64,000 bases of DNA from Combretum micranthum (lineage: Eukaryota > Streptophyta > Magnoliopsida > Myrtales > Combretaceae). Below are positions 23,520 to 35,698 of this stretch, piece after piece. The DNA lies in NCBI GenBank assembly GCA_024138025.1, contig JAMXBD010000231.1, forward strand, positions 372,001 through 436,000, read 5' to 3'. The notes under the pieces were generated by a model. The model saw only the letters and a program-made list of their open reading frames with translations. It ran no database searches and was not told the origin of the DNA. The position numbers were made by a program, and so were the translations under genes. The first letter of the stretch is position 1, and each line of letters opens with the position of its first letter.

Positions 23520-24830
23520 GCTGTAAAGAAAAAACCGTTTAGGGCTGCATGAATTTTTTGTCGGTATTTTATACAGATTTTCTGTATTTATATTTTACTT
23601 ATAATTAATCTGTTTAATTAGTTTATTAGTTTATGAGTAAAATTATATATTTTTTATTTTTATTTATTTTTAATAAATAATTTATCTAAATATAATAAAA
23701 ATAAAATATTAAAATAACCTAAATTAATCTTTTTTTAGATCATTCCTTCATGGTAAAATTCATTGTACGACTCTATTTAATACTTACACACAGAATCAGA
23801 TGCCCATTCACATTTATTAATGTGTGTGTGTATAGAGTATTTGATATTTTAGATAAGGATGAAAAAAGATGGGATAATAGTTGACCATCAGTTTTGTATT
23901 TAAAACTATATTATTACTATATTCTTGTTCAAAACGTTAGTATCTAAAATAAAACAAACATTAGAGGTTTATATTTTATGAAGCTAAAAATTTAAAAAGA
24001 CTTAAAACATTATTAAAGATGCCAAAAGCTTCACAGGAATTGATAATATAGATAAATAACATTATAATAAATTAAAATATATATATATATATATTCATCA
24101 CTTTTTTATATGCTTTATTACCCTTTGTGTTCTTCCTTTGTTTGAACCGACCATAAATAATTCATTCATAAATTAATAATGGGTTTTATCAACGAGGCAA
24201 TTATAAATATAAAAAAAGCCCAAATTAAAGTTTGCTTGTTTCAATGGATCGACTACTAATGTTATTATTTTTCTTCTCCTTCTTCTTCTCTTCATTTTTT
24301 CCCCTTCTTTTCTTTTTTCATGATCTACATCCACAAGCTATGAATTTCACTTTTCAATTATTATTTCTTTAATAATCTTTTTTCTCTCTCTTTATTATTT
24401 TTTGTTATTATTAGAAGATCTACTGATGTAGATACGAAAATATATCCAAATGTGAAGTTAATTAAAATAATCTATGAATTATATATTTTACTAATGTTAT
24501 TAAAAAATGATGATTAAATTATGTAAAATAGTCGTGCATGAAATTTTTTAAATAAAATATCTTTTTTTAAATTAAAATACCCTTTTCCTTTTCACATCTC
24601 TTTTGCCTTTTTCCCCCCAATTTTTTTGTTCCTCGTACAACCATTTTAACTATACATTTTTAAATCAAATAAAATAAATGTATGACAGCAGAAAATTTAA
24701 TTACTTAAACATTAGTAATCCATAAGGCGCAGATCGAGTTCAAAATAAATACAAACAAATTATGAAAATCTAAAATTAAAAATAAGGATTGACTGAAAAA
24801 TTGAAACTGTGAGTCTAATTACTCCCACGT
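23520..24830. other. AT-rich intergenic DNA
   Basis: No gene supported. It contains a short (AT)n run near 24078-24096 and pyrimidine tracts near 24270-24330 and 24600. No element boundaries recognised. Confidence 0.45.
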
Positions 24831-25085
24831 GATTTATTGATAAATGTGAGAAGTGTGAATCCAGACCTTTCATCGGCTCAAGTTCGCCTTAGGAACGCCG
24901 CTAGTTTGATGGAGTAACGCAACATTTCTGCTTAATATGCCGACAGGCAAGTCTAATTTAAACACGAAACGCGATCACCATCGATGTGTGGATGGAAAAG
25001 AGTAGGTAAGCTAACCGTGCCCGTGCGGTGGCCCGCATTCGTTATGTCGTGCCAACAGGCCGGGCGGAAAACTCGAATGATATTT
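24830..25085. other. GC-richer island of unknown nature
   Basis: This stretch is visibly richer in G+C and CpG than the surrounding DNA (for example GTGCCCGTGCGGTGGCCCGC near 25016). It contains a 67-codon plus-strand ORF starting at 24984. The translation is not recognisable and no matching splice pattern is evident. It could be an old organelle or gene-derived fragment, or an unrecognised exon. I do not assign a function. Confidence 0.35.
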
Positions 25086-27485
25086 TATTTATGCATTCTA
25101 TGTAATGGGATCTCCTGTAAAATAAGGTCCCCTTTAAGTTTCATTAATTTTTCATGTGCATTTGGCATTTATTTAGTGCCCATTTGAATCTAGTTATTTA
25201 CTAAAAGATAGAAAAAAAAAAAAACATAATTACACGAGTACAATTAGATATATATACACACTAGATCTAAATATAAATGAAAAATAGGTAATCCAAATAA
25301 TCAATAAGACTACAGATAATTCTATAAACTTTTTAAGATCATTTGTAATACCTTAATAATCAATAAAATAGTTAATTGTAAAAGTAAGTTTATATAGCTA
25401 ATTATAAGATTTGGTAAATTTAAATAGTTAATTGTAAATATTGATAAAATTTAAGTATCAAATTGATATACTTAAACTTAAGTAGTTGATCGTATGGGTA
25501 GGTAAAGTTCAGATAACAAATATGAAAATTACTTTTTTAATAAAATCTTATGGTACGTAGGATCTTTTTTTGATAGAAGGAAAAACTGTTGGAAAGAAAA
25601 CGAGAAAGGGCGAAAAATAACTGACAATAGAATAAAGTGAAATTTATTTTGTATATATAAGCACGAGAAAGAAACAAAAGGAAATATTCTTATCTTTTTT
25701 GCTTCATTTGTTTTGAAAAGGGAAATGGAATTATAGACGTACTATTACTCTCATTTTATTTCAATAAAAATTTCTTTTTAGAAACTAATTTAAAATTATG
25801 TTTTATTTCCATCTATTTCCAACAATTTCTCATCAATTTTTGACAAAAAAAATATTTGGATTTCAAAATGGAAATATGATGACAAAGAAAATTTGATAAT
25901 TTTACTCATAAATTAACCAAATCAAACCAATATAATCGATACTGATAAGTTATCGATACAAATCAGATACAAATAAAAATTCAACAATCTAAATAGGCCC
26001 TAAAAATAATTGAGATCTAGGAATATAATAAAGTTTTCAATTGATTTGGTCTAAAATATAATAAGTGTGGACCATTGAATAGGAAGGGACAAAAAGGTAT
26101 GAAAATAGAGTTTAAGTTTTATAATTTTTTTATTGAAAAAAAATACAAAAAGCTCAAATAAGTTCATGAGCTGCTCAAATCAAATATTTTAAAACTAAAA
26201 CATGAACTTGATAGCTACTTGAGTAACTTAAACTCGAACTCATCTCGATTGTAGCATAATCAAATTTGAACAATCACCAAATCAAGCTTGAATAACTTAC
26301 AAGTAGTCTTGACTCATTTAGAGTTGTAGGCTGATCTCATATGGTGGGGCAAAACAAAACAATGAATGCACATGGTGGTATCTCTAGATGATGCTCTTAA
26401 TTTATAATGTGATAAATAAACATAATAAATATGGGACATCTTAAATGGGTAAGGAAGTTAATATAATTAGTAAGGATCAATATCCCCATAGTTTAGTGGA
26501 ATTAAATATTTTTTTTTTTTTTTTTTTGCCAATTAGTGGCATTAACATTAAGTGTACCAAGTTCTAACACCTCAATCCTATAATATATCTAAGTCTAGAT
26601 TCTCCAAAATTCCAAAGTTGTATGTTATTTTAATGCATGGGTATTCCCCACTTTTCTCTTGTGAAAAAGCTAATCTTGTGTTTTTCTATGTATCTACATT
26701 TCTTGATCTTATTTCATGTATACTTCATTTTCTTCACTTGTTACTATATTGCTGATATTACTCTTCTTTTATGTAAAATATTTCAACTTTCACATAAGAA
26801 ATTTCTTTTTTAATTTTTTTTAATTAAGGTAATTTTCTATATTATAAGAAACCATATGTATTATATTAAATTTGAATTTTAGGGAACAAATAAAAATAAA
26901 AAATTGACAGCTGGTTGCATGAAAAAATTTATCATCTCAGTAAGGTACTCTGTACTTTTATAACATATGAAGTATATAGTATATGATGAGTATAAGATGC
27001 TGTAACTTATATTTGAGGTATAAAATCAGTATACTTTATTTCTAAAATACGGATAATTTTTAATGATATTATGAGATAAAACTGTGTACTCGGTTGAAAT
27101 CAATAACGAACAATAAATAGAACAGAGCTAAATCAGTGATCCAAGGATTTGTAATATACTCCCTTTAGAAGCTCAAGGCCTTTCTCCTATGAAAATTAAT
27201 TAAACGAGGTTTGCACGTATCATAATTTAAATTCACGACACGGATATTGTATTGGGCTTTGAGCTCAGCCTAGTTAATAAAGAGCAAGATCCTCAATTCT
27301 ATACTTGTTTTCATTATTAGGTCATTCATAAATTTTTGGAGGATCTTAATTTAGATGTTATGTTGAAATCCCATAATAAATGTGCCCTTAGTAACCCTAA
27401 TAGTTAAGCTACCTCATTTATTCCCTCAAATTAAAGTTTTTAGTTTGGCTGAGGAAATATTTGACTATTTTAGAGTTGGAATAAT
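25086..27485. other. AT-rich intergenic DNA
   Basis: No supported gene on either strand. A 23-base poly-T run lies near 26505-26527. The short plus-strand ORF at 26552-26755 has low-complexity, hydrophobic AT-driven composition and no family signature. Confidence 0.45.
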
Positions 27486-27772
27486 ATAAAAAAATGATAA
27501 CTAAACTTTTGTAAAAAATTCAATTAGACACTTGAAGTTTGGTTTTGAACAATTTGGTACCTAAACAAAATTTTCATAAACTTTTTTTAAAATCACGTAT
27601 GGAAAAAACGTCCGCAAAAACCTTATTCAAGTAACAAATTTGTCAAAATCAAACATCATACATGAAATAAGCCTACATAAACTTTGCTCAGGTATCAAAT
27701 TGTTTAAAATAAAATTTTAGATAGCTAATTGAATATTTTGTAAAAGTTTAAGTACCATTTTTGTCATTAACC
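27486..27772. repeat. Foldback element, about 290 bp
   Basis: The left arm from 27489 (AAAAATGATAACTAAAC, then 'TTCAATTAGACACTTG' and 'CAATTTGGTACCTAA') matches the reverse complement of the right arm ending near 27772 at roughly three quarters of positions. Noncoding. This type of 'tacctaaac...' inverted repeat is frequent in plant intergenic DNA. Confidence 0.65.
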
Positions 27773-29235
27773 CTTTAGAGTTTTTATTAAAATAAATATG
27801 GAGGAAAAAAGAAAAAAAGCAACAACTACTAGTTAAAGACACCATAAGTTCGTTATATGTTGCCCTTTTGTTATCATGAAAATGACAGTAACAATATAGT
27901 TGGTCTTAGGGTCAAGGAGCAGTTGCAGTATCAATATCGCAAAAAGGAGCATAATATGGAATCGTATCGCAAGGGCAGTAAAGTGGGAAGTGGTATGTAT
28001 GAATTACAACTATAACATTAAATGACAATGAAGACATGCATACCAGCCGGTGAACCAAGAAGCCAGAGGTCCCCACCGGGTTCCACAAAGCCGGGCGCTC
28101 CAAAAATAGAGCCCTCCAGAGGTAGGGTATGCAGAGCAAATCTCGGCCAACGACAGTCCCACCAGCATGCTCATCGTACCCACGACCCACCATCCGTATA
28201 TCATAGTAAGAGGTCCACCGTAAGTGAGCCCGTTCGCATACATCGTGGTGATACCCGTGAGTACTGATACCACGGAAAATGTGACTGAGAAGTTCGCAAT
28301 TGCCCTGCCCACATTTTCACCATACAGCACGCACACCCATTACTTTATATATTGTTAACGAAGACAGAGCATGCCATATTATTACATTAAAAACTCATAA
28401 TATAAAATTAGAAAAAAAAAAAAAACTCTTAAATAGTGAAAAACTGAATATTTAACATTTTTATTATAATTATTTTTATATTTTTTACATAATTCCTATT
28501 CCAAGTGAATCACTGTAAAGAGAAGATCGATCTTTCATTTTTTTTTTTTAATTACCATGATCTTTCAAGATTATAATTAATAAGTTAGACCTATGGGCTT
28601 TGTCATGAAATCTGCAAATATTAAATATGGTCCTTGAACAAAATTACAATGACATAGTAAAAAGTAAAATGTAAAAACCGCAGGGGATGCTGCAAACTTA
28701 GGAAGAAAATTAGATACTCAATTACTTAATTATTAAGGGCATCGAAAACTATTAAATTTTTTATATGCAGTTTGTGATTGCATTCATGCAATATGACTAT
28801 GTTTAGTTTGTTCAACTCTTTTTTTTAAGTACTATATTTTGATGTCGTCTTGCATTAGTCAATATTAGGTATTGGACTATATAAAATACCAAAAGAATTA
28901 TGTGATAAACGTATATATTGGACAACAAAAGATTCAGATTCATATCAAATATAGAACACATTCAAATATAATTTGAAAAAAAAAATTAAAAAAGTGAAAT
29001 AGTAGAAAGTCAAATTGTACCTTGTTGAAATTACACTTTATATAATTGTATTTTCGCTCATATTCATTTTGTACATCTGTGTTTATATTTTTCATGATTT
29101 GCGCTTTATCAATTTTTTTAACACACAACATAATAATTAGCTTAATAAAATAATACTATAATACGTTCCATTAAATAATATAATGATTACAGTTAAAGAT
29201 ATAAAAAATTAAAAAAGCAAAAATTGTAACTAAAG

Positions 29236-29322
29236 CACTAGCCACTCCTTCACCTTAGGTATAGTAACTACGGGCCTAGAAAATTATGGGGGCCCATAAT
29301 CCACGTTGCGAGTGGCTAGCCC
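29236..29322. repeat. GC-richer hairpin in intron of truncated BAT1-like gene
   Basis: TAGCCACTC and GAGTGGCTA form inverted arms around a centre containing GGGCCTAG...GGGGGCCC, so a compound stem-loop is possible. It sits in AT-rich intron sequence. Function unknown. Confidence 0.5.
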
Positions 29323-30794
29323 CTCCAAATGAAATGACTGACAACAATTTCTTCTACTACTTTTTTATTTTATTTTGTTCATGATTATTTATCAATTATT
29401 GACCGCAGCTGTAAATTAGTTGCAAAACCACCGCACTTTTGGGGCTTTTACTTGGGTTGGCTGGGGGACGATAGGCAAAGTTTTATTATATTATGTAATT
29501 AAATATATTCAATAATATTGTATCGAATCAATTAATGTAGATTAGTTAAAGCTTTATACATGGTTAACTCACTAATAGTAATAAAACTTAGATATACAAT
29601 ATGTTAAAAACGTTAATAATTACATACAAAAATGAAAAAAAAAGAAAAAGATGAACGTTTGTATGTAAAGTAGCCGATGGTAATGGATGACATAGATTGA
29701 TTTGGTTCGATTCATTATAGATTAAATCAAAATTGAAATTGTAAAAAAAGGAAAGAGAAAAGCTCAGTACTAATTTTTTCCATTTATATGAATATAAAGA
29801 TAATTCACTCCACTATTGTAGAAAGAACATGAAGTATATATGTATAATTATATATAATTCAATTGTTGTAACTTGTTGTAATTTTTTTTATTACTCTAGA
29901 AACATTGCTTAATAAAGTTCAAATTACAAATCGTGACAAAATTCTTCGCAAAACCATCACATCATAATATATAATCCTTCATAAAATCATTTAGTCATCA
30001 GTTGATCATTCACCAACAAATTATTATACAAGTAATATATAATAAGAATCATAACTATAGAAACCAAGTTCATACTCCACTAAGTTAAAAAGATTAACAA
30101 AAAAAATAACATTAAGTCACTAACGACATAATCTATTTTAAATATGAAAAATAATAGAAAAAAATTCATTATCAACCAATATTTACGAAATAATAGCTAT
30201 CATAATAAAACTATAAAAAATAACTATCTTTTATTCAATCATTATAAAAAAATTTACAATTATAAGTAAAATATTAGTATATATTTTTTTAATTTGATTT
30301 GGGTTTTTTAGATTAGCACAATTTATCCCTCTAAACAAATCATAAATTTGTTATTTATTTCGGGCTAGAAATTTTTTAAACTATAACATTGAAAAAACCA
30401 AATTTTCAATTTGATTTAATTTGATTTATGAAATGATTTGGTTTGATTGATTTTTCTCTTGTCCTAGTTGTTGGAGAATAGCTTAAAAAAGTAAAAGGAA
30501 AAAAAAAAAATAATATATATATATATATAAACAGAAAGGTTAAATGAGAAGGGAAGTCGAAAGCGAAGGAAAAAAAAAATTTAGTGGGCTGGGCTCACAT
30601 CTACTACTTCAAGCGCAATATATGGTAAAACTACAGTCTACAGCCTATATCTAAAGCCTAAAAATTAAAGAAGAAGACTCTTTAAGAGACCCAATAAAAA
30701 CTTTATCAAGGCCTATGCCTTTGGGGCTTTAAGAAAGAGTATAACCTATAGCCGAACTGAGAAGAGAGAAGATCTGAGGCCTCTTAGACAATGA

Positions 30795-31015
30795 AATATA
30801 TTTGTTTGTTTGTTGATAAATTATAAATATAATATTTTTAAAAAAAAATTAATAAATTATTTATATAAAATTAGATATAGATTAAAAAAATGATAATTCT
30901 TATTAAAAGATCAAATAATAAAATATAAATATAAATCGTATATATTTACACATATTATTTTAAAAAGATATATATACAAATGAAAATAGACTATTAAACA
31001 GACCCTATAAATTTA
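30795..31015 (+). mobile_element. MITE, intact copy (about 220 bp)
   Basis: It aligns with the split copy at 43291-45128: 'AAAAGATCAAATA', 'TTTACACATATTATTTTAAAA', then TIR-like ends (TTTGTTTGTTTG...AACAGACCC). It serves as an uninterrupted reference for the other copy. Noncoding, hAT-like. Confidence 0.65.
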
Positions 31016-31700
31016 AAATAATAAAGACAAGTTATAATTAAGACAGAATATCATGAAAGGGTATTGAGGAACGAACAAAAAAGAAAGAAAGGAATTCAGT
31101 AGTAAGAAGTAACCACATATTGTTTGGTAAAGCATAAAATATCATGAGAGCATGGAATTCAAACTTATGATTTTTCTATTTGCTATAATTCATAAAACTA
31201 GTAGAATTATATAAAACTGGTAAAATTATATATTTAAATTCATAATTTTACTTAAATTTACATCTAGATGATTTTTGTATTATTATAGTTAAATATATAT
31301 ATATATATATGTATATAATTAAAACCTCATAAAATGGTATAAAAATCCATTATCTTGATAACCATGGTAGAAAAGACAATATTGTGTTACAGATCGGCTT
31401 GCCATCCCTATATGCGTCCTGGGCTAGGAATAGCCCCATTGTCACTTCAATCAATACAATTGCCGGAAACAAAATGAAACTATAATGATGGAGCATAGAG
31501 TCGACAGAGGTGACTTTTCCCATACTCTCTTTCTCTCTTTTTTCCTTACTTTTTTTGTAATTCCTTTTTTCCTTGCCTTTTACACAGATGACTTGGACAA
31601 ACATAAACATCATCGCAGGTAATAAAACTAACAATAAGAAAGCTGACAAATAATCATCTAACTGCCAATACCATATAATATATATATAACCACAAGCCAA
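31016..31700. other. Intron-1 sequence of truncated BAT1-like gene
   Basis: AT-rich, with an (AT)n run near 31288-31310. The minus-strand ORF at 31350-31700 is low-complexity and has no domain signature. Nothing else supported. Confidence 0.4.
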
Positions 31701-32098
31701 TCATAATGGAAATGATATACCAATATTATTATCTCAACTCCTATGAATCGATGTTATATCCAGCAAGGCAACGCAACTTAACAGAAAGGAATTGGAATTG
31801 GGATGAGCAACAAACTCGGGATATGTGCTTAGAAAGCTGTTTTTGTTATGTTATGTCGAAAGAATCCACCTTCATGATTCAAGCATGTGTAAAAACATAA
31901 AGAAGAAGGAGAAGGAGGGGGAGGACGACGAAGACGACGACGAGGAGGGGAGGGGTTTAAGATGGCGTACGATAAACTGCGATTAAGTTCTTGCTTGTAT
32001 CCCAGCTGCCGCAACCGACGAGAATCATCGTACGAGATTGCATCTTCGGTATCTCTGCGAAGAAGATTCTGGCTTGATTCTCTTCCGTAGCTTTCCAT

Positions 32099-32607
32099 GC
32101 TTTTTTCTTTTTTCTTAACCAATACTCTGGGAGTTACTCAACTTATAGACAGTTTTTCGTGTATGACGCTGACAGGTTGAATTCCCCACCAATCTAACAG
32201 TCAAAAGATGTTGCCATTGTAACAAACAGGAAACATTATCTTTATTTATTTTTTATTAAAATTTTCTTAATTTATTTTCTAAAAAATGCTGTAATATAAT
32301 TTATGTTGGAATTATATAGAAAAATGATGCTATAATGACATCACAAAATATTTTAAGAATTAAGATAATTTCATTATAAATTAAAAAAATAGAAAAAAAT
32401 ATATAAAAAAGATAAAAATCCTTATTAAAAATGTGTGGTTGGCTATGGTTTCTTGTGAAACCAAAAGACTGAGGGTATGCAGTCACCTTTGGAAAAAAGT
32501 TCTTGCTTACCTCCACTAAGTGGCAAATTTCACTTCTATTGGCCTAAGTTGGCCTACTGAGATTTTGAGGTGAATATATACGCCCTTTTGTCCATATTAT
32601 TATTAGT
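32099..32607. other. Upstream flank of truncated BAT1-like gene
   Basis: Non-coding between the ATG at 32098 and the Tekay element. It would contain the promoter of the truncated gene. The Tekay insertion lies only about 510 bp upstream of that start codon. No clear TATA box was assigned. Confidence 0.4.
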
Positions 32608-32612
32608 GATGA

Positions 32613-35417
32613 TGAAATAGCGATGAAATTTTTAATTCATATTTTATAAAAGTGTTATTAGAATTATACATGCTTTTGTATGTGTTGAATATGATTTATA
32701 TTCATGATAAATTATGTATTTTATTGTTGTTTAAAATATGAAATACTCTAAAATTTATTAAATATTTAGTTCATAAAATTTAGATTTCATTAACATGTAT
32801 GAATTATGTTTGGAATGTATTAAAACAAGTAGATGAATGCATGCATATAAGTCTCCTTATAGCGGAAAAATAAGGCCAAAAATCATGCTTTTAAACCACC
32901 ATTAAGGCCTTAAACGAATATAATTAATTAGCCAAAAGTTAAGTCATTAGTTACCTTAACTTTTGATGCCTCAAAAGTCAAATAACAAGATAATATTAAC
33001 CTAATAAAGTGTTAAATTCGTGCAAAATTTTCAGACCTCCAAACATACCTCCAAAAGCTCCAAAACCTTCTTCTTTCTTCTCCAAAATCTCTCCCATGGC
33101 TATATACCATTAGCCCCTTCAACTCTTACAAAAATAACCACCAAAAGCTTGCTTAAGGACCACAAAGCCAAGACCTAAAGTTCTATTGGTGAGTATGTTT
33201 TTCATGTCTTAAACTTATGCATGAATATGACTTCTTGACAATAAGGTTTAAACTTAAACTTGTGTTTGATGATTCATATGCTTTGTTGGTTGTATGACAA
33301 GTGTTTTGTTGTTATAGAAGTTAGTTGTATGTGTGGTATATGAATTTGGAGAGTTGGAAAGTTGTGGTTAAATGATCAAATGTTGAGAGTGTTGATGAGT
33401 AAGGATTTGGGATGGTCTTTGTATATGATGATTTATGGTGAAGTGTTTAATGTTTTGAGTGGAGTTTATGTAGGTTGAATGATGTATTGATCATATAACA
33501 AGATTTAGGAAACTTGGAATGAGTTTAAGGGAATTTTGGAAGTGTAAATTTAACATTAAAAACAGGGGAGTTCAAAAAATTTTCGTAACTCGTCACAGAG
33601 TCTACGCCGGCAAAGTATGCTACCGGTGTTGAAGTTTACGCTACCGGCGTACGTAGTGGAATTTGGCGATGTTGAGGAGTCACACGGTGACCAGATTGCT
33701 TGATCTTTAATGCTGGCAAATTTGAACATTACGCCGCCGGCGTTGAACACCGGTGTTGGTTTTGTAAATTTTCCTTGTTTCGCAGTCTTTTCGTATTTTG
33801 CCCATAACTTTTTCATCCGACCTCCGTTTGAGGTAATTCAAGTTGCGTTGGAAAGATTAAAAAGAGATCTACAACTTTTATGTCTTTAGTTTTTCCAAAT
33901 TATAAAAGTATCACTGCTTAAATTTCACTTCTTTCCAGCTGATGCATTTTCCAAATAAAGTTAAAAACTTGTCTTTGTTTGTTTTATGTGTATTTGCTTT
34001 AACAAATGGACCTTTTGGACTAAAATGAGATAGATATATGATAATTGATGTGTTATGATGATTAAGTGATATAAGTAAGCATGATTTAAGTATATTTGCA
34101 GATTTAACAAATTATTGGTTGTCTATTAGTGTTGAGCTAAAACTAGTTATATTTATTTATGATTTCCTTTGCTTGTTTTAAATCTTGTGATAACTTATTT
34201 GAATTTACTTGAATGGTTAAGTATGAGATTAGTTGATATTAAGCTTGGACTAAGTGTGATATTGTGATAATATCATTGAATAGTGATTGATCCCTGCTCG
34301 GCCATCCTCATTAATTCTCGAGCTAGCACAGGTAGGCAGTAACTTGCTTGTTTATTTGTTAAGATAGGCATCCTTTAAAGCTACTTTAAATTAACAAAAT
34401 TTAATAATTGCTTGTTGAATGTCTATTATACAGTTGAATCTGGTTCGGGGGGCACACCCTGCTCAATTTAGGGGCATGTAGTTTAGGCGCTAGAACCACC
34501 CCTATCATTTGAAATGACTTTCATAAGTTTCAGCAGGTAGTCACGATTTGGTATCGCGTAACATTTACTTAAACTTGGGGGAAGTACCATGGTTTAGTTC
34601 AACGTTTATGGGAAGGTGAACTATATCATATTATGGACTGAGTCTAAGTAGAGATGGTAACGGCTAGAAATCCTGATGAAGCTATTTTTCTTATCGATAA
34701 ATTTATCTAGGATGGTATAAGTCCCGAACAACTTATATCAACCCCTGAGGTCAAGGTTTGTTACTTAGGTTCCCACGAGATCCCTGTTGTCCGGAGTTTG
34801 AGTACTCTCGTGTTATTTTACTAACTAAAGATTGAACAATAAACAATTGGTTGTTACATAATGTATTTAGTCTAAGAATGTGTGACTCACTTTGCATTTG
34901 TATTCGTTACTTGTGTATTGAGCCTTTAGCTCATATTTTATCCATTTCAGGTGATGACTCCGATGAGTTATATGCGAGTATGGGGTATGGAACCGACTTT
35001 GAAGCTTTTCTTGATGATTTGGAGGATTAGAGTTAACCATGGACTCAATGGAACCCTATAATTGTAATAGACTAGATGTGACTTCTTTTGTTGGTGATGT
35101 AACTAAAGTTTTAGTTTGGGTTGTGTTTTGAAGATTTTGTTAAGTCTTGTAAGAAGCCTTTGGTTGTAATATATTTATGTATGTAACTATGGATGACTTG
35201 GGTTACGTATCTTGTGATATATGTTAGTATTGAAACTAAGTTCTACTAAAGTATAAAAAAAAAACTATGATTTGATATTTGTTGATTGTTATAGAATTAG
35301 ACAAATAATTACTCAAACATTTCTTTTTAGACAACCTTACATATAATTCTGTAATTATATGTGGTTGGGAAACTGTTATCACCTATAATAGTTATAAGGG
35401 GATAACGGGCCCTTACA
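32613..35417 (+). repeat. 5' LTR of Tekay element
   Basis: 2,805 bp, starting TGAAATAGCGATG and ending GGGCCCTTACA. It includes a GC-rich segment with CCGGCG/ACCGGTG words (about 33595-33760) inside AT-rich sequence. No protein-coding capacity. Confidence 0.95.
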
Positions 35418-35419
35418 GA

Positions 35420-35432
35420 TGGTATCAGAGCC
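35420..35432 (+). promoter_or_regulatory. Primer-binding site (initiator tRNA-Met)
   Basis: TGGTATCAGAGCC begins two bases after the 5' LTR. It is complementary to the 3' end of plant initiator methionine tRNA, the usual primer for this group. Confidence 0.93.
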
Positions 35433-35698
35433 AAAGTTTGATTAATTGTTCGCCTAATTGAGACATTTGTTTGAGACTTGACCTAGACACAAATAGGTAG
35501 AATAGGAAAGAGTTAAGTTTGCTTGAATACTTGTGTTTGTTTGCTTCTTTGATAGCTTCCTATGCTTGATGTTTGTTTGATTACTTGCTAAATTACATGT
35601 TGTTAATTATAAATATGAATGTTAACTTGATAAGCTTTGCTTGTGATCTGAGATTTATATATATGTGTGTGTTGAATATATTGTATGCAATTGTAAAG

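Larger units (their letters stand above)
28044..32098 (-). pseudogene. Truncated BAT1-like gene: exons 1 and 2 only
   Basis: Exon 1 is 32098-31971 (128 nt, ATG start; 'RQLGYKQELNRSLS' is the family N-terminal signature). Exon 2 is 28304-28044 (261 nt, exactly the length and phase of exon 2 in the intact gene, with 'PTSGGLYFWSARLCG'). Both have proper splice signals (TTATC|gtac; gggcag|GGCAAT; GGCTG|gtat) and no stops. The intron between them is 3,666 bp with a MITE inside. Exons 3-8 are not found between 28043 and the start of the intact gene at 19567. Either the copy is a truncated duplicate, or its exons splice into exons 3-8 of the downstream gene. The protein differs clearly from the intact copy, so the duplication is not recent. 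Confidence 0.8.

Noticed and set aside
24984..25187. 67-codon ORF in the GC-richer island
   Set aside because: Short, no recognisable family, no splice context; only the compositional anomaly is reported.
19740..28043. Exons 3-8 of the second BAT1-like gene
   Set aside because: I looked on the minus strand for the conserved blocks (FNIVGQ, STGG-NGGGY, TGYDASAHM, SNSRMAYAFSRDG) and saw none.
31829..32122. 97-codon minus-strand ORF starting at 32122
   Set aside because: The first codon is TTG, and the ORF reads through the splice donor at 31970. The supported exon is ATG 32098 to 31971.
35420..35432. tRNA gene suggested by a tRNA-like 3' end
   Set aside because: Only the 13-base primer-binding site is present; no cloverleaf. 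The same holds for 48508-48520, 56656-56668 and 16335-16347.
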